DNA from: an uncultured Rhizobiaceae group bacterium
GTDB lineage: Bacteria; Pseudomonadota; Alphaproteobacteria; Rhizobiales; Rhizobiaceae
Assembly: GCA_947501445.1 (NCBI GenBank)
Contig: CANMVS010000015.1
Coordinates: 62,001-126,000, forward strand
Direction of reading: 5' to 3'
Length of the DNA: 64,000 bases
This document shows, piece after piece, positions 55,917 through 63,229 of this stretch. Every line of letters starts with the position of its first letter. Position 1 is the stretch's first letter. The position numbers and the translations under genes are program-made. The notes under the pieces were generated by a model that ran no database searches, was not told the origin of the DNA, and saw only the letters and a list, made by a program, of their open reading frames with translations.

Positions 55917-55936
55917 TTTTGCATAGGAATGCAAAT
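55917..55936. promoter_or_regulatory. Dyad 2, TTTGCAT-AGGA-ATGCAAA
   Basis: Reverse complement of dyad 1, identical over 20 bp, with centres 53 bp (about five helical turns) apart. Looping or cooperative binding is possible, or the pair forms a long RNA hairpin. Confidence 0.55.
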
Positions 55937-55950
55937 GTATGTGACACGTT

Positions 55951-56030
55951 CTAGACCGTTTCACGGTTTGTCAGAAACGGGACAACGGTGTCGACCTTTG
56001 ATTTTGTTGATGCATTCAGGTTTTGCCGAT
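55951..56030 (+). repeat. 80-bp dispersed repeat, copy B
   Basis: Matches the minus strand of 45320-45399 in 75 of 80 bases. Both copies begin CTAGACCGTTTCACG and lie in gene-free DNA before a plus-strand dehydrogenase gene. Confidence 0.85.
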
Positions 56031-56117
56031 TCCGTCAGAACATGAATTGCCCTTTTCGGCCCGTGTCAAAATTAAATCACAAGGTGGGTAATGCCGCCTG
56101 AACATGGAAGAAACAGG

Positions 56118-56885
56118 ATGACCAGATTCCCAATCACCCCCTCATTTCGACTTGATGGCCGCAGGGCTCTGGTTGCTGGCGGAACATCCGGCATCGGGCT
56201 GGGGTGCGCAGCGGCTTTGGCGCAGGCCGGAGCAAATGTATTTTTGGCCGCGCGCAACAAACACCGGGTGGAAGAAACGACTGCAGCATTTATTGAAGAA
56301 GGTTGGAAGGCCAATGGGCTTGTGATGGATGTTGCTGATATCGAGGCGACACAAAATTGCGTGGATGAAAATGGCCCCTTCGATATTCTGGTCAACAGCG
56401 CGGGCCTTGCACGGCACAGCCCGGCAGTCGACACGACACCGGCTGATTTTAATGCGGTGATGGATGTCAATCTGCGCGGTGCTTACTTTTTGAGTCAGAA
56501 CGTTGCAAAGGGCCTTATCAAAGCCGACCGACCTGGTTCTCTTATCAATGTATCGTCCCAAATGGCCTATGTCGGGGGTGTGGACAGGGCGGTTTATTGT
56601 GCGTCGAAACATGCCGTTGAAGGTTTTACGAAATCAATGGCAATTGAGCTGGGCAAGGCCGGTATCCGGGTCAATACAGTCTGCCCCACATTCATACGCA
56701 CACCACTAACAGAAGTGACGTTCGAAAATCCGGAGCGGGTGCGCTGGATCGAAGAGAAAATCAAACTGGGACGGGTTGGCAGGGTCGAGGATATAATGGG
56801 TGCGGTCGTATTTCTGGCCTCTGATGCGTCAGCACTGGTTACCGGCACCGCATTGATGGTTGACGGCGGATGGACCGCTGATTGA
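56118..56885 (+). CDS. Short-chain dehydrogenase/reductase
   Basis: A 255-residue classical SDR from ATG 56118. Cofactor motif AGGTSGIGLG near residue 20, NSAGLARH near 88, catalytic Ser in VSSQMAY and YCASK near 153, and the C-terminal TGTALMVDGGWTAD. The type resembles gluconate-5-dehydrogenase and 3-oxoacyl reductases. It is first in an operon with a LacI regulator and a decayed hydroxypyruvate isomerase, so it probably acts on a sugar acid. Confidence 0.92.
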   Translation: MTRFPITPSFRLDGRRALVAGGTSGIGLGCAAALAQAGANVFLAARNKHRVEETTAAFIEEGWKANGLVMDVADIEATQNCVDENGPFDILVNSAGLARHSPAVDTTPADFNAVMDVNLRGAYFLSQNVAKGLIKADRPGSLINVSSQMAYVGGVDRAVYCASKHAVEGFTKSMAIELGKAGIRVNTVCPTFIRTPLTEVTFENPERVRWIEEKIKLGRVGRVEDIMGAVVFLASDASALVTGTALMVDGGWTAD

Positions 56886-57895
56886 TGGTGCAGGACAGGG
56901 TAACCTCGATTGAGGTGGCAAGGCGGGCAGGGGTCAGCCAGTCGGCTGTGTCACGGGTTTTTACGCCCGGTGCCAGCGCATCACCAAAAATGGCGGCGAA
57001 AATTCGCAAGGTGGCCGATGCCCTCGGCTACCGCCCCAATGTTCTCGCCCGTTCACTGATTACCGGCAAAAGCCGGATCATTGGTGTTGTCGTTGCTTAT
57101 CTGGAAAACCAGTTTTATCCCGATGCGCTGGAAAAACTGTCCATGGCGCTGCAGGCACGTGGTTATCACGTGCTGGTGTTCATGGCCGCACAGGATGCTG
57201 GCAATATTGACCAGGTGCTGGATGAGATCGTCGATTATCAGGTGGATGCACTGGTGATGGCGTCCGTTGCAATGTCCTCAACACTGGTCGAACGCTGCGA
57301 TGCCGCCGGTATTCCCGTTCTGCTGTTCAACCGCCGTCAGGATGATGCACGATTTGCTTCGGTTACCTCCGACAATGTCGCCGGTGGCCGAAAACTGGCC
57401 GAGTTCCTGATTAAGGGTGGGCATCGCAAAATTGCCCATATCGCCGGATGGGAAGGTGCGTCCACACAGCGGGACCGCGAGCAGGGATTTCGCGAGGGGC
57501 TTGCCGCCGGTGGTATGAAGCTGTTCAGCCGGGCGGTTGGAAATTTTGACTTTGAGCAGTCAAAGGATGCGGCGCGTGAATTGTTCAACAGCTTTGATCC
57601 ACCTGATGCTGTGTTTGTTGCCAATGATCATATGGCTTTTGCCGTTATGGAAACATTGCGCAGCGAGCTTGGTTTGCGCATTCCGCAGGATGTATCGGTG
57701 GTGGGATATGATGATGTACCAATTGCCGCCTGGCCCAGTTTCGACCTGACAACGGTTCGCCAACCTTCTGATCTGATGGTGGAGAAAACGGTTGTTTCCT
57801 TGCTGGATAGTATCGACAACCCTTTGTCTGAGCCAAGGCAGGTGGCAATTGATGGCCCGCTGATCATTCGTGGATCCGCACGAAAACCTCAATGA
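56885..57895 (+). CDS. LacI-family transcriptional regulator
   Basis: A 336-residue regulator. The ATG at 56885 overlaps the SDR stop (TGATG). N-terminal helix-turn-helix (VTSIEVARRAGVSQSAVSRVFTPG) and hinge (KVADALGYRPNVLARSL), then the periplasmic-binding-like ligand domain (IIGVVVAYLENQFYPDALEKL, FNRRQDDARFASVTSDNVAGG, VVGYDDVPIAAWPSFDLTTVRQP). It likely senses a sugar or sugar acid and controls its own operon; no classic LacI dyad with a central CG was seen upstream. It overlaps the next ORF by 4 bp. Confidence 0.93.
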   Translation: MVQDRVTSIEVARRAGVSQSAVSRVFTPGASASPKMAAKIRKVADALGYRPNVLARSLITGKSRIIGVVVAYLENQFYPDALEKLSMALQARGYHVLVFMAAQDAGNIDQVLDEIVDYQVDALVMASVAMSSTLVERCDAAGIPVLLFNRRQDDARFASVTSDNVAGGRKLAEFLIKGGHRKIAHIAGWEGASTQRDREQGFREGLAAGGMKLFSRAVGNFDFEQSKDAARELFNSFDPPDAVFVANDHMAFAVMETLRSELGLRIPQDVSVVGYDDVPIAAWPSFDLTTVRQPSDLMVEKTVVSLLDSIDNPLSEPRQVAIDGPLIIRGSARKPQ

Positions 57896-58334
57896 ATGTG
57901 AGAACTATGCTCAATTTTTCCGCCAATTTATCGATGCTATTTTGCGAGCATCCGTTTCTGCAACGGTTTGAAGCCGCCAGCGCTGCGGGATTTCAAGCGG
58001 TGGAGTTTACATTTCCCTATGAATTTTCACCACGGGTGGTGGCTCGGGCGGCCAAGGTGCACAATCTGGCCATCAGCGTTTTCAATTCGATATCTATCAC
58101 CACCAGATTTATCGCGGCGACATCGTGCGCAGTCTGGAACATTATTGGCCGCACATCGGTCATATTCAGATAGCCGGTGTGCCCGACCGTCATGAACCTG
58201 ATAAGGGCGAATAGAATTACCGTCCTATTTTCGATTGTCTCGAGCGCCTTGGCTATGACGGCTGGATTGGCTGTGAATATTACCCCAAGGGCAAAACAAT
58301 TGACGGTCTGGGCTGGATGACAACATTGGCCTGA
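57892..58334 (+). pseudogene. Hydroxypyruvate isomerase remnant (internal deletion, frameshift and stop)
   Basis: The first about 65 residues ([37 protein letters not shown]) match the start of the Hyi/OtnI TIM barrel. About 80-100 middle residues are missing, and the rest resumes in another frame as [20 protein letters not shown], then an in-frame TAG, then LERLGYDGWIGCEYYPKGKTIDGLGWM to the stop at 58334. The catalytic glutamate region of the middle is absent, so the protein is certainly inactive. It is last in the SDR-LacI operon. Confidence 0.85.
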
Positions 58335-58451
58335 TTATCGGTCTTTCTGGTCGGTGCGTAGGGGTAATTTCAAAAAAATTGAAATAGACAACAGAAATAT
58401 CCATTTGATTGAAATTGGCACATGAGGGATTTTAACGTCAAAGGAGTCCCC

Positions 58452-59903
58452 ATGACTGACAATTACAAGAATCTGATCGACGGGCGTTGGCAAGAAGGCG
58501 CATCAACGATCGAAAATCGCAATCCTTCGGACGTATCGGATTTGATTGGCCACTTTGCTCAGGCAGATGACGCGCAACTGGAAGCTGCCGTTTCTGCTGC
58601 GCGTCAGGCGATGCCTGCATGGCGCAATGTTGGCTTGGAACAACGCCAATCGATGCTGGAGCGCATTGGACGCGAACTGATGGACCGTGCCGAGGAACTT
58701 GGCACATTGCTCAGCCGCGAAGAAGGCAAGCCGGTTGCTGAAGGCAAAGGCGAAGTCTATCGGGCAGGGCAGTTCTTTACCTATTATGCGGCTGAGGTTC
58801 TCAGACAACTGGGTGAAAATGCCGATTCTGTAAGACCAGGCGTTGAGATCGACGTGCGGCGTGAACCAATGGGCGTTGTTGCCGTTATTTCCCCGTGGAA
58901 TTTTCCAACGGCAACTGCAAGCTGGAAAATTGCCCCGGCACTGGCCTACGGCAACACCGTCATCTGGAAACCGGCAAACCAGACCCCGGCATCTGCCTGG
59001 GCGCTGGCGGATATCATTATGCGGGCAGGTGTGCCGCAGGGTGCGTTTCAGTTGCTCATGGGCCGGGGCGCGCAAATTGGCAACGGTCTTGCTGCCCACT
59101 CCGGTGTCGATGCAGTAACCTTCACCGGCTCCTACGCGGTAGGGCGCCAGGTGGCCATGGCCGCATCCGCAAATCTGACCAAGTATCAGCTTGAACTGGG
59201 GTCCAAGAATGCGCTGCTGGTTATGGACGACGCGGATATTGATCTTGCCGTTGCAGCAGCGGTTGCCGGTGCCTACTCAGGCTCTGGGCAGAAATGCACC
59301 GCATCGTCCCGTTTGCTGGTTCATGACCCGGTTCATGATCAATTCGTAGACAAGCTGTCGGCCGCCATCGGCGCGCTCAAAGTTGGTCATGCACTGGAAG
59401 AAGGGACACAGATTGGCCCCATCATCAGTGGTGAGCAGTTGCAGTCCAATCTCGACTGGATTGCACGTGCCAAAAATTCCGGCGCGCAGATTGTGACAGG
59501 CGGTGGGGCGATGGAGATGGCCCATGAGGGGCATTATATGGCGCCTTCGCTGCTGGTTGGCACAAGCAATGATGCTGATTTCAATCGGGAGGAAATGTTT
59601 GCTCCGGTTGCCGCCGTTCAGCGGATTGGCTCCTATGATGAGGGGCTGCATATTGCAAATGACACCGAATATGGTCTGGTTGCCGGTATCTTTACAAACG
59701 CACTGGCACGGGCAACCCATTTCCGACGCCATGTTGAAACCGGCTGTGTGACGGTAAATCTGCCGACGGCCGGAACGGACTATCATGTGCCCTTTGGTGG
59801 CAGGAAAAACTCCAGTTCCGGACCGCGTGAACAGGGACGCAGCGCGGCTGAATTTTATACGCAGATAAAAACAGCCTATATTCGCGCCGGGGAGCCCGTT
59901 TAA
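58452..59903 (+). CDS. NAD(P)-dependent semialdehyde dehydrogenase (alpha-ketoglutaric-semialdehyde type)
   Basis: A 483-residue aldehyde dehydrogenase; the ATG at 58452 follows AAGGAG. Asn150 in ISPWNFP, base Glu248 in QLELGSKNALLV and catalytic Cys282 in SGSGQKCTASSRL. The GQKCTA wording and ELGSKN fit alpha-ketoglutaric-semialdehyde dehydrogenase in sugar-acid and hydroxyproline degradation. It is first in a tight cluster with an M19 dipeptidase, two unknowns and an Ldh2 enzyme, each starting within about 12 bp of the last stop. Product would enter the TCA cycle. The substrate is inferred. Confidence 0.9.
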   Translation: MTDNYKNLIDGRWQEGASTIENRNPSDVSDLIGHFAQADDAQLEAAVSAARQAMPAWRNVGLEQRQSMLERIGRELMDRAEELGTLLSREEGKPVAEGKGEVYRAGQFFTYYAAEVLRQLGENADSVRPGVEIDVRREPMGVVAVISPWNFPTATASWKIAPALAYGNTVIWKPANQTPASAWALADIIMRAGVPQGAFQLLMGRGAQIGNGLAAHSGVDAVTFTGSYAVGRQVAMAASANLTKYQLELGSKNALLVMDDADIDLAVAAAVAGAYSGSGQKCTASSRLLVHDPVHDQFVDKLSAAIGALKVGHALEEGTQIGPIISGEQLQSNLDWIARAKNSGAQIVTGGGAMEMAHEGHYMAPSLLVGTSNDADFNREEMFAPVAAVQRIGSYDEGLHIANDTEYGLVAGIFTNALARATHFRRHVETGCVTVNLPTAGTDYHVPFGGRKNSSSGPREQGRSAAEFYTQIKTAYIRAGEPV

Positions 59904-59907
59904 TCCG

Positions 59908-60897
59908 ATGACAAGCCAACCGCTCATTGATTGCCTGCAATATGCCAATTGGTCTGAAACCATCTTTCGGCAAATGCGTGAAGGCGGTGTTCATGCCGTG
60001 CATGCCACCATCGCCTATCATGAGAATTTCCGTGAAACCGTGCTCAACATTGAAGCATGGAACCGTCATTTCGAACAATTTCCCGAACTGATTTTTCATG
60101 GTCGCACCGGCGATGATGTCAGGCGGGCGGCACAGGAGGGCCGTACGGCGATATTCTTTGGATTTCAAAATCCATCGCCCATTGAAGATGACATTGGGCT
60201 CGTGGAGATTTGCCACACGCTTGGTGCGCGTTTCATGCAGTTGACCTACAACAACCAGTCGCTGCTGGCGACGGGCTGTTACGAACAGGATGATACGGGT
60301 ATTACGCGATTTGGGCGTCAGGTCATCGCGGAAATGAACCGCGTTGGCATGGTCATCGACATGAGCCATTCGGCTGAACGCTCGACACTTGAAGCCATTG
60401 AAATATCCGAGCGCCCCATCGCCATCACCCATGCCAATCCACATTGGTGGCACCCGGCACTGCGCAATAAATCCGATATTGTATTGCGCGAACTTACCGC
60501 ATCCGGTGGCATGCTCGGGTTTTCGTTTTATCCCCATCACCTGAACAACGGATCCAACTGCACGATCCGCGATTTTTGTGGGATGATCGCGCAAAGTGCG
60601 GAGCGTTATGGGGTTGGCAGTATCGGTCTTGGATCCGATTTGTGTCAGGATCACCCTGATAGCGTTGTCACCTGGATGCGAAACGGGCGCTGGACAAAAC
60701 AGATGGATTTCGGTGAAGGCTCAGCCAGCGCACCAGGGTTTCCGGAACCGGCAGCCTGGTTCAAGGACAACCGAGATTTTTCCAACATCGCACAGGGTCT
60801 GAAAACAGTCGGCTTTGCTAATGATGACGTGGCTGCCATTATGGGTGGCAACTGGCTTCGCTTTTACGATAACTCATTTGGACCGCCTCAGTCATGA
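59908..60897 (+). CDS. M19-family (renal dipeptidase-like) protein with degenerate metal site
   Basis: A 329-residue TIM-barrel amidohydrolase of the peptidase M19 type. Family blocks: EDDIGLVEICHTLGARFMQLTYNNQ near residue 94, FGRQVIAEMNRVGMVIDMSH near 133, AITHANPHWWHPALRNKSD near 172 and GSIGLGSDLCQDHP near 238. The usual HxD near the start is replaced (LIDCLQYAN) and the metal-bridging Glu of the GVEGG region reads GFQNPS, while the two later histidines and the Asp remain. A mono- or non-metallic function is therefore likely. It is 4 bp after the dehydrogenase and overlaps the next gene by 4 bp. Confidence 0.82.
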   Translation: MTSQPLIDCLQYANWSETIFRQMREGGVHAVHATIAYHENFRETVLNIEAWNRHFEQFPELIFHGRTGDDVRRAAQEGRTAIFFGFQNPSPIEDDIGLVEICHTLGARFMQLTYNNQSLLATGCYEQDDTGITRFGRQVIAEMNRVGMVIDMSHSAERSTLEAIEISERPIAITHANPHWWHPALRNKSDIVLRELTASGGMLGFSFYPHHLNNGSNCTIRDFCGMIAQSAERYGVGSIGLGSDLCQDHPDSVVTWMRNGRWTKQMDFGEGSASAPGFPEPAAWFKDNRDFSNIAQGLKTVGFANDDVAAIMGGNWLRFYDNSFGPPQS

Positions 60898-62585
60898 ACG
60901 ATCATCATGCGATTGAAAATGAAGTTCCTCAAATGCCCCTTCGGGAACCTGATATGGTTATGCGGTTGTCGAGACTTGGCGCGTTTTATCCAACGCGCCT
61001 GAGCTTCATGCGATCGCTGATACGGCAGCTTTCAACGGAAAAAGTTGATGTGCGAAGGCCCGTTTGGGAAATCGACGAGGCAGGTTACGGCCGGGCAGTC
61101 TATGCCATCACGCTTGGTGGATATGTCTACAGCCTTGTTGCATTTTCTACGCGGTTGTCGCCGGATCAACGTACTGACCGGGTCATCGCTGAAGCATGGG
61201 ATACAAGCTACGCATTATTCGATGGTGTGCCGACAGTTGATGATCTGGATCGACTTGAAGCCAATGCACCCAGACAGGAGGCCGGGCGCTTTTCTGCTAC
61301 CGAGCTGGTTATCAGCCGCGCCAACAAGTCGGTGCGGTTTTTTGATCATGTTGTGGATCGGCTAGCTCATGGCCTTCAGCCTGACAGGTCGCTGGTTGAT
61401 TCCGTTGGATATCTGATGCGCACAACTGCGGTGTATGGCAATGGAAAATTCGGTATTGCCGACCGTGCACGCATAGAGGGTCGGTCTCAGCTTTCCGGGT
61501 CATTTCAAGCGGAGATGCTGACGGTATGGTTGATCAGGGGTTTTTCTGTTGATCTTGTTGAACATATTGCCCGATGCCGCTCACCGGAAAAATCCGTGCT
61601 GCTTGATCGCGATTTGAAACGACATCTGGGCATAGGCAATTCCACCGGCCTCGGCATGGCGCCCTTTCTGGTTACACACCCGATTTTGCTCAACAACTGG
61701 ATCATATCGCGCGAAACGGCGCTGGCGCGTGTGCGTGCCATCAAACAGGCCGCACCTGATCGCATTGAGCGGGTCCTGGCGCTGATGCTCAGAGCAAGAA
61801 AGCATCTCCTGCAGTGGTCTGTGCCTGATGAAAGGCAAATGCAGCGCGTGACGATATTGCGCAACGAATGGGACGCGCTCATCGGTGTGGTGACAAGCCA
61901 ATGGCTTGAGGCGGATTATCCATGGGAGCGGATGATGGCCCTATCGCAGGAGCGCTCGCAGGAATGCCAGGAATTGATGGTATCGCTGCTGCTGGAATTC
62001 AACGGTGACCTTGTTGATGGGCTGACCGATTGCATGGTTGCAACCAATGAACCGCGTCTTGTCGCCTCAATGACAGTCGCTGCTCTGCGCGCTTTATGCG
62101 CCCGGCATTTCGATTGGACGCTGAAGATTGACTTTACTGACCGCAGGCAAACAAACCAGTTCTGGTATGTATCTGAGGAAAAATTGGAACCAAGGCTTGG
62201 CAATCGCTATGAGGAGCCAGGCTCCGAGCTGGAAATGCCACTGGATATAGCCCGGCAGGTCCAGGCGCTTGATCATGATCTTGCTGCATTTGATGACACA
62301 AAGAAAATTGCCGAGTTTTTAATCGCAAATCCCAAACATCGTGAGGCAGCGCGCCGGGTCCAATGTGCAGAGCTGCATCCCTATTCCGAAATTCGTGACA
62401 ATCTGCTGGCGGACGATAGTCTTCCGATCGACATGTTACGCTGTAAATTGTCTTTCTTTGGTGCTTCAAAATTTGACCCGAAATCTGATCGCTGGACGCG
62501 CATCACCCTGTATCAGGGCGCGCCTCTTCTGGATGAGATAACCGGTGAGAATGCTGATGACTGGTGGCTGCCGGTGCTGACATGA
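60894..62585 (+). CDS. Protein of unknown function, 563 aa
   Basis: No family recognised. It is cytoplasmic-looking, without signal peptide or clear membrane segment, rich in charged helices. Notable parts: SFMRSLIRQLSTEKVDVRRPVWEIDEAGYGRAVY (residues 40-70), SVGYLMRTTAVYGNGKFGIADR near 165, LGIGNSTGLGMAPFLVTHP near 245 and NQFWYVSEEKLEPRLGNRYEEPG near 420. It overlaps the M19 gene by 4 bp and the DUF3726 gene by 4 bp (ATGA), so it is a required part of the cluster. It may be an enzyme or an assembly factor for the Ldh2 or dipeptidase partner. Confidence 0.6.
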   Translation: MNDHHAIENEVPQMPLREPDMVMRLSRLGAFYPTRLSFMRSLIRQLSTEKVDVRRPVWEIDEAGYGRAVYAITLGGYVYSLVAFSTRLSPDQRTDRVIAEAWDTSYALFDGVPTVDDLDRLEANAPRQEAGRFSATELVISRANKSVRFFDHVVDRLAHGLQPDRSLVDSVGYLMRTTAVYGNGKFGIADRARIEGRSQLSGSFQAEMLTVWLIRGFSVDLVEHIARCRSPEKSVLLDRDLKRHLGIGNSTGLGMAPFLVTHPILLNNWIISRETALARVRAIKQAAPDRIERVLALMLRARKHLLQWSVPDERQMQRVTILRNEWDALIGVVTSQWLEADYPWERMMALSQERSQECQELMVSLLLEFNGDLVDGLTDCMVATNEPRLVASMTVAALRALCARHFDWTLKIDFTDRRQTNQFWYVSEEKLEPRLGNRYEEPGSELEMPLDIARQVQALDHDLAAFDDTKKIAEFLIANPKHREAARRVQCAELHPYSEIRDNLLADDSLPIDMLRCKLSFFGASKFDPKSDRWTRITLYQGAPLLDEITGENADDWWLPVLT

Positions 62586-63217
62586 CGGATATTGAACGCT
62601 CCTCAAATGAAATCTACACCATGTTGCGCAAAGCCGCGATGGGGTGTGGCTATGACCACGGGTCTGCGAGCGATATTGCGCAGGCGGCCGTATGGTTGTG
62701 TGAAAACGGCATGGATGGTGTCGGGGCCTTTGTCGCTGCCTGCAACAGTGGGCCAATCCGGATGTGCCAACCGGAGATCAAGCCGCAGGAGGCGATGTTC
62801 GAAAACTGCATTGTGAGCATTGATGCGCATTCGGTATTTGATTTGCTGTTGGCCGATGCGGGGATTGCCAGCGTTTATGCAACCAACATCGATGTGCCGG
62901 ACCTGTTGATTGGTTTTGCCGGCCTATGCGCACGGGTTCATGGCGTAGAACTGGTGCTGGCGGTGGAGGGCGGTGATAAATTTGCCGTTGCCGCGGATCT
63001 GTTGCCCGGGCAGCATGCTCTTCAAAGTGGGTGCTCGGTTGCCCTATCCATCTCTGGCCGACAGCCGCAGCAGGCAACGCTCTCGCCAATAAGTCCACTG
63101 GTAATAACACCGGCCAATTGGGCGTTCTGTCTGGAACGTGCTTCAAGAACCTATGTGCCCGCAACGGAAGAATCGCGGGCAAAGGGAGCTGGTGCCAGTC
63201 TCACCGATAATGATTGA
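62582..63217 (+). CDS. DUF3726-type protein of unknown function
   Basis: A 211-residue protein; the ATG at 62582 overlaps the previous stop. Its start (SNEIYTMLRKAAMGCGYDHGSASDIAQAAVWLCENGMDG) fits DUF3726 as I recall it: a helix followed by a glycine-rich turn. Later parts (GLCARVHGVELVLAVEGGDKFAVAAD) resemble a small ligand domain. No signal peptide. It is linked with an Ldh2 enzyme 12 bp downstream; a role as a partner of that enzyme is likely by context only. Confidence 0.6.
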   Translation: MTDIERSSNEIYTMLRKAAMGCGYDHGSASDIAQAAVWLCENGMDGVGAFVAACNSGPIRMCQPEIKPQEAMFENCIVSIDAHSVFDLLLADAGIASVYATNIDVPDLLIGFAGLCARVHGVELVLAVEGGDKFAVAADLLPGQHALQSGCSVALSISGRQPQQATLSPISPLVITPANWAFCLERASRTYVPATEESRAKGAGASLTDND

Positions 63218-63229
63218 TAGGGAAATTTC

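Larger units (their letters stand above)
55729..56117. other. 389-bp intergenic region with two large inverted repeats and a dispersed repeat copy
   Basis: It holds no gene. From left to right: dyad 1 (55865-55882), dyad 2 (55918-55935), and repeat copy B (55951-56030), then the GAAGAAACAGG ribosome site of the SDR gene. Confidence 0.7.
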
